Of a stretch of DNA of 64,000 bases, positions 33,044 through 43,964 are shown piece by piece (the first letter of the stretch is position 1; each line of letters starts with the position of its first letter). The position numbers were made by a program, and so were the translations under genes. The stretch is from positions 2,232,001 to 2,296,000 of the forward strand of contig JACZZP010000004.1 in NCBI GenBank assembly GCA_015183035.1. The letters are read 5' to 3'. This DNA is from Meloidogyne chitwoodi. Taxonomy: Eukaryota > Nematoda > Chromadorea > Rhabditida > Meloidogynidae. The notes beneath the pieces are model-generated. The model made no database searches and was not told where the DNA came from. It saw only the letters and a list, made by a program, of their open reading frames with translations.

Positions 33044-35986
33044 ATGACTACCTTTGGATTTTTAAAAATTTCAAATTTATCTTTGGGAATTTTTCAACTT
33101 TTATTACTTTCCATTTATGCCCAAGGAATTGCTCAAGTTCCAAAAGAATTAGCAGGCGAAGGAATTGGCAATGTAGGTCAGAAACAAAAATTGGAATATT
33201 TAAATATTTTTATTTTTTAAAGAAAGCAGGTGTTAGAGCACGTCTTTCACAATTAGGCGTTAATTATATTGCAACATTTTTGAAAGATATTCTAATTCAG
33301 CAAGTTTTGAATGTTACTCCAGAGAATGAAGAATTAAAAGTTCAGGTATTTATTTTCATATTTATTTTAAAATTTTGGTGCTACGTGAAATTGTTAATGT
33401 GACAAATAAAAAAAAAGTTCGAAGCTTAATGCTCCATAAGGTTTATATTTTTATTTCCTTTTTTTAGTCAAATAAATATTTTTAAATTTTGGGAATCGTT
33501 CAGAGCACAAATTTTAGGGAATTTTTTATATTAAAAATGGCCACTCCCTCCCCCAAATTTCCTCAAAAAAGACCAAAAAATCCTCGAAATTTGCCACATG
33601 ACAATTTTAACACCAACATTTTGAGACATTTTATATATAACAGATTATCATCTTTCTTTGACTTTATCAGTTTAACGGCACTCTTGCTAAAATGACTGAT
33701 CTTGTTTTGTCTGTTCAACATGGGCCTGGACCTTTAAAGACGAAAACTGAAGCAACCAGTCAAGTTATTATTGAACTGCCTGATATTGCTTTTGAGTTAG
33801 TTTATTAAAAAAAAATTTAAATTAAAAATAGAATATTTTTAATTTTTTCTTATATAAAGGTGCAAGGCAAAACTAACAGATGGCAATTCAAACAAAAAAG
33901 TAGTTTTTCGTGTTAGCTCTTCTCTTTTGTTTTTAAATGTTTCAGCGCTACATCACGATCAAGTTTGATTTATTTTTTGTTTTTATTTTATTAATGTTTA
34001 ATTAAATTTAAATATTTTCAGGGAGCGCCAAAATTCCTCATCTCAGGGTATTTTTGTTTAAAAAAATTTTTTTTTTTAAATAAAATTTTGGTAATTTAAG
34101 GTGTCGATTGCGTTTGGACAATAATGCTTTGAAGATATCTTTAGAAGGAGAGGAAAAAAGTAATAATAATAAAAAGGCAATATTAACAGAATCTGGACCT
34201 CAATTGCTTGAAAAGGTTTAATAAATAAATTATTTTTTAATTTTTACTTATTTAAATTTTTAGTCAATCTGTTCTCGTATTGTTTTTGTTATTGAAGAGG
34301 TTAAAATTTTATTTTTTGTTTTATAAAATATATTTTTTGAAACTTTAAGCGTGTCAATCAACGTTTCGCTTTGCTTCCCTCAAAACTCAGTCTAGCCCAA
34401 TTAAATAATAATTTTATTGTTGAAGATTTGCTTAAAAGAGTTGAAACTGTTCGACGACAAAGGCAAAGGTTTTTTTATTAATTTAATATTTTCAATTTTT
34501 GATCAAATTTTTTGTTTTTTGAGAGTTTTTGACTGAAATTTATATTAATTTTTTCCTTTAAAGACGAGCAGAACCTCCAATTAGTTCAAATGAAAATGCT
34601 CCAATTGATCCTGACCTTTTTGCTAGGCAAATTTTTTTCTTTTTTTAAATTATTCTTTTTATTTTTTAGTTTTAATGTGTCTCGTGCTGACAGTCTTTTC
34701 CTCGATTATACAATTATTGATGTTCGTTCTGACATTCGAGGTGTTGAAGTAGACAGTAGTGGAGAAGTTTCAATACGTGGAAGGGGTGGAACACCTTTTG
34801 GTTTTTTTATTATTATATTTTTTTTTAATTCTTAAAATCTTCTTTTTTTTAGGACCAGTAACTTTATCTTTACCATTGAAAGCAAACGAAGAAAATATGT
34901 TACAAATGTTAGTTTCTGATTTTATGCCAAATTCTCTTTTATATCATGGACATTCTGTTGGACTTTTTAATGCTAGAGTTGATTCAAAAACTCCACATTT
35001 TGGTCCTTTGATGCGCACTACTTGTCCAGTTTGTTCTTCATTTATTTATTTTTATTTAAATTATTTTCTACTTTATTTTCCTTTTTAAGGCTTCAAGTGG
35101 TCTTTTATTCTGTTTGGGAGATTTCTTTCCAACACTGAGACGTGAACATCCAGACCATAGTCTTGCCCTTCTTTTCTCTACTGTAACTAATTTTTTTTAT
35201 TTTTTTTTTTAAATTTATTTTAAAGCTTCAACCCCCAGTAATAAAATTTCGTCCTCAAATATCTGGAGGAATAACCTTTTCTCTTATTGGAAGAATTATT
35301 ATGAGTTTAATAGAAGGAAATAAAAACAACAGTAATAATAATAAAATTAAAGAAACTGAAATTGCTCAAATGCAAATAAATGTAGATGCACATATGCGAA
35401 TTAAATTAAGTAGTACAACTGTGAGACCAAAAATTACATTGGATAAAATTTCATTAGTATATTTTTTAACTTTTAATTTAATTTATTAAAATTTTACTTT
35501 TTAGAAAACTTTAACACCCGGACTTTTGGCACAAGAAGAGTTGGACAGATCTGTTCTTCTTTCTAAAGAAGTACTTCAACGAATGGTTTATTTTTTTTTT
35601 AATTTTTAAACAATTTTTAATCCAAAGTCCCATCTTTTGGGTTATGCTGGGAATAATTTAAATATTTTTTTATTTTTGACCAATTATTTTTTTTTAATTC
35701 TAATTTGTTTTTGCTTTGTTTTTCCAATTTTTTGACCGTCCACAATTTTTCTTGTTACTATATAAAATTGTTTCTGTCTTTTTTGAGTCATTTAAACAAT
35801 TTTATTTAGGTAAATGATATTCTCCGTGGAGGTATTCCAATTCCTGTACATCCTTTATTACGTTTGCATCGACCAAAAGTTAAAATTCAGGACAGAGCAC
35901 TTCTTTTATTAACAAATGTTGAATTTAATGAACCTTTAATACGTCAAATTGTTGGGGCAAGTTTAGATAGTAAAAAAGGGGTTTAG
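33044..35986 (+). CDS. LBP/BPI/CETP-family lipid-binding protein
   Basis: Exons are 33044-33172, 33223-33345, 33671-33795, 33860-33962, 34022-34047, 34101-34215, 34264-34299, 34350-34468, 34564-34626, 34670-34800, 34853-35028, 35090-35182, 35226-35456, 35505-35585 and 35810-35986, giving 575 residues. A hydrophobic leader (residues 8-27) leads into the family start AGVRARLSQLGVNYIATFLK. The two-barrel layout of this family is suggested by the length and by late motifs such as LLRLHRPKVKIQDRALLLLT then NVEF at the C-terminus. Members bind lipids or lipopolysaccharide in a hydrophobic pocket; nematode members are secreted and poorly studied. Intron 9 begins with GC instead of GT (34627-34628). 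Intron 2 is long (325 bases) for this window. Confidence 0.88.
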
Positions 35987-36216
35987 AAATAAAATAAATT
36001 TATTAATTGTACAAATAATATTATATATATATTTAAATTAAAAATTAATTAACGGGTTATTTTTTTAATTTTTTTTTAAATTTAAAATTAGTGGAACATT
36101 GCTTAAAAGCTTAAGGAATTATTAAAAAAAATTTTAATTTTATTAATTAATGGTAAAGTAATAAAAAAACAAACAAACTTAATTTCCTCTTCTTTTTTCT
36201 CTCCCTATTTTATTAT

Positions 36217-36832
36217 TTAAGATTCTTCTCCATAAGGAACGGTAACCTCTAATGCCTCTTCAAAATTGATAGGTCCTCGTAAATTTCCTCCTTTTATATT
36301 TTTAATTATTTTTTAAAAATTAATAAAAGAACCTCTATGTAATTTTGCCCTTTGATTAGCTAATTGTTGAGCACTTAATCTCCGTAAAAATTTATTTGAA
36401 AGGCTTGGAGGTCTCCCCTTTTCAATTGACAATTCTGGAACTATACCAATTTCTGGCTTTAATATATTTTTAAAAATTATTTTAATTTTTTAATACCGGA
36501 GCAGTATCTTCTTCTTCAGAAATAGGAGTGTCATTATGTATTATCTTAAAATATTATAAATTTATTTAGAAAAAATAAAATTAAGTTTTTTACATTTTCG
36601 TTTAATTGCCGCCATCGTTGAATTTTGTAAATATTTGTTTCTTGATTTTTTAGTCTTTGACTACCTTAAATTAATTTTTAATTTAATTTTTTTAATTAAA
36701 ATTATTATTTTTATTCCTCTTTCACTAACCAGAATTATTATAATTTGAAGTATAAACTAATAAAGGTTGAAAAAACAATAAAATAAAAATAAGAAAATAT
36801 AATAATAACTGAAACTTTAATAATAATGACAT
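36217..36832 (-). CDS. Small secreted protein of unknown function
   Basis: I chose the start at 36832. Exons are 36832-36730, 36664-36594, 36544-36497, 36456-36333 and 36290-36217, giving 139 residues. A strongly hydrophobic N-terminus (LLLYFLIFILLFFQPLLV) reads as a signal peptide. The mature part includes RLKNQETNIYKIQRWRQLNE, an acidic PISEEEDTAP, and LRRLSAQQLANQRAKLHRGG before an acidic C-terminus. An in-frame upstream ATG at 36952 would add 40 residues with a second hydrophobic run; I prefer the shorter form. There are no cysteines in the mature part and no clear amidated peptide repeats. The regular exon phases and codon use argue that it is real. I do not recognise the family. Confidence 0.6.
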
Positions 36833-37139
36833 AATTGGATTAAATAAACATTTTTCTTTCTTTTTCTTTCTCAAAAAATGTTTAGTTAAACAAAAATCCG
36901 GATATATTATAAAAAGAAAAAAAGGAAAAAATAATATTAATTTTCGGGTCAAAATACATATAAGAATAATATTTATAATTAATTAATTAATCTATGTATT
37001 GTAAAAAACGAAATGAGAGAAGACCAGTCTTTTAGAGATAATGAAGCTTTTTTTGTTTATATTGAGCTTTTATATTAATTATAGAAAAAGGGGATATTTA
37101 ACTAACGTTATTTTAACACAAACATATTAGAGAAAAAAT

Positions 37140-37340
37140 AGTTTTTTCAAATTGTAAAACAAGTTGGTAAACTTTTTGTAAAAGTTTACACAATTTCCAA
37201 CTTTTTTTAATTTTTAAGTTTTTACAAATTGCAAAACAAGTTGGTAAACTTTTTGTACAAACTTTTTGTAATTGTAAAAGTTGTTTACCAACTTGACAGT
37301 ACTTTTCAAAAAAGCATGCTTCTCTCACTATCTTTAAAAC
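37140..37340. repeat. Dispersed repeat copy 1
   Basis: This contains two direct copies of AAACAAGTTGGTAAACTTTT and one inverted copy GTTTACCAACTTG. It shares GTAAAACAAGTT, CAACTTG, CAGTA and AAAAAAGCAT in the same order with 37970-38090. It does not code. Confidence 0.5.
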
Positions 37341-37969
37341 ACAATATAGACGAGTCAAAAGATCAACACTCAATATTCCTATTTTTACTTTTTTATACTA
37401 ATGGGCCATAGGCCAATTTTTTAGAAAGTAAAAAATAAAGAGTTCTTAACTATATGTATTCTATTTGAAAAATGTTATTGTGGTACATAAACAAAACAGC
37501 CAAAATATATAATATATTTACTAGAAATGACGAAACTACCTTTTTTTACTCCCACTTTATTCCCCTCTATTGCCCGCATTTTTCTTCTTAAAAATGTTCT
37601 ATTTATCTTTAAATTTTAATTTTAAATTCTCCCACAAATTTATTTAACTTTAAAACCTTTTTATTTTTTAAGTGTTTAATATGAGGAAAATTATAAATTT
37701 TATATTCAAAATTTTCAATTTCCTTTTCATTTTTATTTGACACATTTTATTTGATAAATAAATATGATAACATTTTTATTTTTATTTAAAAACAAAAATA
37801 AACAAAATTTTTATTTTTATTGTTTACTAAATAAATACCTATAAAGCTTTTATTTCACTTTTATTATTAGAGTATATTTTTGGATTTTATTCTATGTCTT
37901 TATTCTTTTTGTATGTACATGGATTATACGTAAAGGATCACATTAAAGTATAGAAACCGAAAAAAATTA

Positions 37970-38090
37970 CAAATGTAAAACAAGTTTTAAATTTTTATAA
38001 GGTTTGTAAAACAAGTTTTATAACTTAAAAAAATTAAGTTTCAACTTGGCAGACAATACTCTCTTAAAAAAAGCATTCTAATACTCTGAC
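37970..38090. repeat. Dispersed repeat copy 2
   Basis: Two direct copies of GTAAAACAAGTTTTA are followed by TTTCAACTTGGCAGACAATA and AAAAAAGCATTCT. The order of motifs is that of 37140-37340. Confidence 0.5.
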
Positions 38091-39345
38091 ACTTTACTGA
38101 CACTATTTATTTAGGTCATTTTCTTATTCCAAAAAAATTCGTTTAAAATTTTCTGACTCAAATGGTCTATGTATTAGTGATTGAATTTACATATTTTAAG
38201 TATTACAAGGCCATAATGTATTTTATTTGTTTATTTTTTTTTAATGAGTAAAAAAAGGATGAGTAATCTCATTTTAAGGAAATGAGTAATCTCTTTCTTT
38301 TCTTTTATTTATTACCGCCTACTTAATTTAAAAAAATTTTTATTTGTTCCTTTTAGTCAATATATCAAAGAGAAATTCATTTAAAAGAGAGGATATATTT
38401 AATCTTTTTTTATTTGTGTAAAAGAAAATTTTTTTGATGAATTTTATATAGGAATTGACGTAATAACTATTTAAACTTTTAAGAATTGAAAATCATATTT
38501 AATATTTTTAAGAAAAAAAGTCAAAAATATAAAAAATAGTAGAATTTTCTTTTCTGAACAGAAAAAGCTTTTTTAAAACTTTTTTGCTTCTAAAAATTAG
38601 TCAGATTTTTTACTAGTTAAAAAATGTGAACAAACAATAAAAGAATTATTATATTATTTATTTTTATATTTTTTTAAGCATTAAAATAATATTTGATTTT
38701 CTTTTTGTAAAGAAAGCTTTTTTCGATAAATGTTTTTAGTTAAAAAAATTAATTAATTTTAAAAATTCATTTTTTTCACCGTTATTCCCCTCTCTCTTAA
38801 AACTTTTTTTGTTTAATCCAAAATATCAACTCTTAAAAATATAACCATTAGAGTCTGAAAATAAAGATTTATTCTTCTTTTCATAAAAAACCAATTTTCC
38901 GTCTCTAATGTCACTCTGTTACTTTTTAGTCAAATTGAGTATGTCTTATATTAAACAAAATAAATAGTTGATCATTTGGGTAGAGCCAATTTCTTTATTA
39001 TTCAATGTGTGACCCGTTATTTAATCGCAATTCTATTTAACTCTGCCCGTATGTTTTCTATACAATACCTAGCAATTGACTTTATAATTGTAATTTATCT
39101 TCCTTCTTCGCGCACTTTGTATTCTTTTAATTTTTTCTTTACATTGTCTATTCTTTTAGATTCAAAAAAATGATTAACTCCTTTTTAAGTGTAAAATATT
39201 TCATATTTTAAGACATTTAAAAATTAAAAATAAAATATTTAAAATATGACCAAAAAAACGCAAACTTTATATGTTTTGGCATTTTGTTGTTGGCGTTTTG
39301 TCACTTGATAAAAAAATTTGTTTACAAAATTTTAAAATTTGTTTT

Positions 39346-39595
39346 GGTACTTTTCCGTTATGCTGCACCCCCCATTTCAGTGCCAAAAATTTGAGTGCCT
39401 ATTAATAAGTGTGTCGTAATTATAGGGCATTTTTATTTAATTATTTTTAATTGAATTAATATTTTTTACTTTTATTAAATCTCTATACTCGTTTAACGAC
39501 CAAAGATTGTATCAAATATTAATGAATTAAAAGTATTAGTTGGCACTCAAATTTTTGGCACTGAAATGGGGGGTGCAGCATAACGGAAAAGTACC
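39346..39595. mobile_element. 250-bp MITE with long perfect inverted ends
   Basis: The inverted ends start GGTACTTTTCCGTTATGCTG and match over about 53 bases. A perfect 8-bp duplication TTTGTTTT flanks it (39338-39345 and 39596-39603). The middle is AT-rich and non-coding. Near-identical ends suggest recent activity. It lies about 80 bases upstream of the sphingomyelin synthase start codon, so it may contribute to that promoter. Confidence 0.93.
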
Positions 39596-39676
39596 TTTGT
39601 TTTCTATTATTAATTTAATTTTTAACTTTTATTTTTAAATATTTTTAGCATTTTTAAATTCTAAATTTTTCAAAAA

Positions 39677-41509
39677 ATGAATTCACAAGAACGATTTCCT
39701 TTTGAACCTATTAAATTATTTGTAATAATTATTTTCCTTATAATTGCAGCATTTTCAAATTGGATTGCTCTTGCTTATATTCATGATTTTATTGGCAGGT
39801 TTATTTTAATTTATTAGACTTTAAAAGGTCAGGATTTTTGGTTAAAGAGCGTGTGTGCTTCAGAAGGCATCCCTGGTCCGTAACTTTCCTAATTTTAAGT
39901 AAATACCCCATTTATTCGCAAGAAAAGAATTTAAATTATTCATTTTTTAGTTAAAATATTTCCTTGCGAATGAATGGGGTTTGGTGTATGTCTAAAGTAG
40001 AAAAATTTTGTCTATAGGTTGACCGTCTTTTCTTCTTTCTCCAATTTTCAAACGGGGAGGCGAAGGTGAAAAAAAATACATTTTTAACTTGCCTGAAATC
40101 CATAACTTTTCCTGTTGATTACTCTAGACAGTGTCATAGGAGAAACCTTAAAAGTTTAATAAAACATCTTGAATAAATTAAAAACATTTAATTTTCAGGA
40201 ATCCACTTCCAGATATAATTTTTCATTTTATTGATGAGCAGCCTTGGGCAATTCCACTCGGAGATTTTATGGTTTTTTTTAATTTATAATTATTTTTTTT
40301 TAATTAAAATAGGTTATGTTGTGTTCAATTTCTATAATTCTTTTATTTGTTTTTCACAAACATCGAGTTGTTGTTATTAGAAGAACACTTTTTATTATTG
40401 CTTGTTTATACTCTTTTCGAACACTTATGTATATTTTTTGTTTTTAATATTTTTGGAATATTGTCAGTTCATTTTCATATGTGACTGGCACCGAACTGAC
40501 CATTCAAAAAAACAGTTTTATTTTTTAGGATGTTAGTAACTCAACTTCCAGCTGGTTATAAAAACAACGAAGAAAAGTGTAGACCTTCATTAAACAAAAT
40601 AAACAAAACAATGGCTATTTATGCAGTAAGAACATTAGAACAAACAATACATGTTGGAATGCAGGATAATTCAAAACAAATGCTTTGTGGCGATTTTCTA
40701 TTTTCTGGGCATACGTTAATTATGGTTAAAATATTTATTTTTTTAATTTAAAAGAAAATAAAAAAATTTGAGCAATTTTTAAATTTCGCACCGAAACGTC
40801 CACCATTACTAACTTCTTTAAAATCCTCTAATTTTTTTTACATTTTTAGGTAATTTCGGCACTTTCAGTATCAAAATATATTGATAAATCATTCAAATAT
40901 TTAAAATGGTTACCTTTTTGTTTCGCTCTAATAGGCATTCCTTGCATGGTTATTAGCAGGTTTTTTCAATTTTTTGTTTTTTTTTTAAATATTTTAAAGG
41001 ACTCATTATACGTGTGATGTAATTATTGCTCTTTTAGCTTCAAAAGCTTTGTTTATGTATTTTTTTATTTTTTTTTATTTAATTTTTTTTAAAGATTTTA
41101 TCATGCATATTGTGAAATTGAACCTCTTGCGCAAAGAAAAGGTTCTGTTTTAAATGCTTTTTGTTTAACAAAAATAATTTTTTGGCTAGAAGAAAATGTT
41201 AACGATCAAAAGTATGATTTTTAATAGAATAGGGAAAAGAATTAATTTAATTTCTCAGACTCTAATGGATTGATCTTTTTGTACAAAATAAAAAAATTTT
41301 ATATAAAAAATTTAGACTGATGAATGAATTTGAAATTCCGTTTTTTGGTAATTCATGGATACAACTAAATAAAGAAAATCATAAAAATGTTCGAGATGTA
41401 AACAAATCAATGGTATGGTAAGGAAATATTTTTTAGAATTTCTTTATTTAATTCAAAATTATAGAGCAGCAATTCTTCAACAACAGTCGCCGCAGTAGAA
41501 ACTGTTTAA
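39677..41509 (+). CDS. Sphingomyelin synthase family enzyme
   Basis: Exons are 39677-39798, 40199-40271, 40313-40428, 40529-40724, 40850-40959, 41000-41056, 41095-41211, 41316-41412 and 41465-41509, giving 310 residues. About six transmembrane segments are visible. Motif D3 reads CGDFLFSGHT and motif D4 reads HYTCDVIIA, which supply the His-His-Asp triad of the family. The family transfers phosphocholine (or phosphoethanolamine) from phospholipid to ceramide in Golgi or plasma membrane. The C-terminus depends on one splice choice. Donor 41413 gives a tail ending VETV; the stronger-looking donor GTAAGG at 41418 gives a stop at the junction. The MITE at 39346-39595 lies just upstream. Confidence 0.93.
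39904..39980. repeat. Short inverted repeat in an intron
   Basis: ACCCCATTTATTCGCAAGAA at 39904 is mirrored by CCTTGCGAATGAATGGGGT ending at 39980, about 35 bases apart. No clear target duplication. It lies in the first intron of the sphingomyelin synthase gene. Confidence 0.6.
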
Positions 41510-42031
41510 CACAGAAAGTTTAAACAAAAATTGATCTTCTTTCTCTCTCTCTCTCTCTAATGATGATAATATTGAGAAATAGTTCTGGTGCTCTCGTTTG
41601 AAAAAGAAAATATGTTTTTTCTTTGAAGATAATTGTCCTTTTCTTTTCACTTTTACAAAATTAAAAACGGGTTTTTTAAAATAATATAAAAATTTTTAAG
41701 CCCTATTGGCTTAAAAAATAAAAATTTTAATTTATTTTTTGTTCATTACTTTTATTGTTTTACTCATTTAAATACTTTATTTCATTTTCAGACTCAAACG
41801 CTCTCTAATTTTTAAAAGATAGAAAGAGAGTGTATGTGTTGGTTAGAGATAAAAATATTCCTTTTCTGAGTAAACGCCTTTTGGCGAAATTTAAAAAACA
41901 TTGCGCCAAAAGAGAAATAGTTAGTAGAAGGTTGAAAGAGATTTAGAGACATTTTTATCGAGCTTGTTCCTTTTATTTTGTCTTGAATGTTTCGTTTATT
42001 TAATCTTTTTTAGTAAATTTAAAGAAAAATA
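41510..42031. promoter_or_regulatory. Promoter region of rpl-4
   Basis: These 522 bases follow the sphingomyelin synthase gene and precede rpl-4. A CT microsatellite sits at about 41543-41559. A TTTTTTAG (AG at 42012-42013) 18 bases before the rpl-4 start has no upstream donor and may be a spliced-leader acceptor. Confidence 0.45.
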
Positions 42032-43659
42032 ATGGCTTCAAGACCTCTAGTTTCTATTTATAATGAGAAGAATGAGACAACTGGAGCTCAAGTTAAACTG
42101 CCTGCAGTTTTTCATGTTCCAATTCGCCCTGATATAGTTAGCTTCATTCAGGATCAAATGAGAAAGAACAAACGTCAAGCATATGCTGTTTCTACTGCAG
42201 CAGGTTTATAATTACTATTAGAATCTTTAGTCGAACTAAAATATGAAGTTTTTGAGTATGTTGAAACGAAGTCGATAAAACGATTTCGTTTTTTGGTTTG
42301 GTCGACTGAGTAAGTAATTAACCCGACATTTCGAATATCTAAAATTTGTACTTGAGAAATCTATTAAGTGTTAAAAGTACATTTGACTTGATTTGTGTAT
42401 AAAATCTTGATTTTAGGTCATCAAACCTCTGCCGAGTCTTGGGGAACTGGACGTGCTGTTGCTCGTATTCCTCGCGTTCGTGGAGGTGGTACTCATCGTT
42501 CTGGTCAAGGAGCTTTTGGCAATATGTGTCGTGGTGGTCGAATGTTTGCACCAACAAAAGTTTATCGTCGTTGGCATCGTCGTATAAATATTGCACAACG
42601 TCGCTATGCTGTTGTTTCCGCGATTGCTGCAACTGGAGTACCAGCATTAATTCAGGTTAAAAAGTCTTTAAATTATATTAAATTGTAAATTTAGGCACGT
42701 GGTCATGTAATCGACCAAGTTAGTGAAATTCCTCTTGTGATTGCTGACAAGATTGAATCTTTCACGAAAACAAAGGAAGCTGTTGGATTTTTGAAGCGAG
42801 CTAATGTTTGGGCTGATATTGAAAAGGTTTTTTATTTTTACTTTTTATCAAATAGATAAAGTATGTGGCGATGACAGCCATTGTTATTTGTTTGATTTTT
42901 AGTTTTTTGGGGTTTAATATGATTACTAATTCACATTCTTATGTTAAGAGTATGGAGCTTAGTTTCACCTGAATTCGATTTTATTTGATTCAGTGGATAT
43001 GTCTGATCCTAAGACTTTATTATGTTTAAGAATTTTTGCATTTATTCATTACCTCTTTAACTTTTATTCTTTAAGGTTTACAACTCAAAACGTTATCGTG
43101 CTGGCAAAGGCAAAGGTCGCAATCGTCGTTATAAACAAAAACTTGGCCCTCTGATAATTTACAACAACGATGGAGGCATTGTTCGTGCTTTTCGCAACAT
43201 TCCTGGAATTACTCTTCTTTCTGTCAAACATATAAATTTGTTAAAGATTGCTCCAGGAGGACATCTTGGCCGTTTTACAATTTGGACAGAAAGTGCTTTT
43301 CGTAAATTGGACACTATTTTTGGAACATGGACACAAAAGTCTTGGGTCAAAAAAGGATTTTCTCTTCCACATGCAAAGATGACTAATGCTGACTTTTCAA
43401 GAATTATTCGATCTGAGGAAATTACAAAAGTTATTCGTCCAGTACGTAAGCAAAAGAAAGTTGCAAAAGTTCATCGTAATCCTTTGCGTAAACATCATTT
43501 AATGGTCAAATTAAATCCTTATGCTTCGGTTTTGCGTCGTAAGGCAATTTTGGCTTCAAAAAAAGGAGAGGAGAAAAAAGCAGCAAAGTAATTTTTTTTA
43601 ATTAAAAGAAAGTATTTCTAAATTATTTTTTTAGGGCTGAAATTAAACAGGCTGCATGA
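42032..43659 (+). CDS. rpl-4: 60S ribosomal protein L4 (uL4)
   Basis: Exons are 42032-42203, 42417-42655, 42695-42826, 43076-43587 and 43635-43659, giving 359 residues, normal for metazoan L4. The family is clear from [22 protein letters not shown], the loop [20 protein letters not shown] then [20 protein letters not shown] and [20 protein letters not shown]. The basic loop lines the peptide exit tunnel of the large subunit. The Lys/Ala-rich tail ends KQAA. Codon use is more GC-rich at third positions than in neighbours, as expected for a highly expressed gene. Introns 1 and 3 are unusually long (213 and 249 bases) for this window. Confidence 0.99.
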
Positions 43660-43964
43660 AGACACTAAAATAAGGAGAAAAATTGGCAACAGTTTTTGAA
43701 AAAATTTTGTGTTTTTGATTAAAAAAATGTTGTTATTTGTTAAGAAAAAATTAAATGATATTTGTGTTTTTGGTTTTTTTTAAAGATTTATTAATCAACT
43801 AAGATAAACGAAATATACAAATGAGTTTTTTCTACTTTTTTGACATGAAAATAAATTTGTTTTTAATAGAAATAAAAAATTCCCTTGTTTCTGACGAGAT
43901 GAATAATGGTAAAAAATGCAGCTTTTCCTCTTGTAACCAGAAATAATAAAATAATGGCACAGTT

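Larger units (their letters stand above)
36833..39337. other. Large AT-rich intergenic region
   Basis: These 2.5 kb separate the small secreted protein (-) from the sphingomyelin synthase (+). They contain a two-copy repeat (37140-37340, 37970-38090) described separately and long A/T runs. I found no joinable exons. Confidence 0.4.

Noticed and set aside
42395..42660. Cysteine- and serine-rich or His/Gln-rich open frames overlapping exon 2 of rpl-4 on both strands
   Set aside because: The third frame is an unmistakable ribosomal protein L4 exon, so these are shadow frames of a conserved gene.
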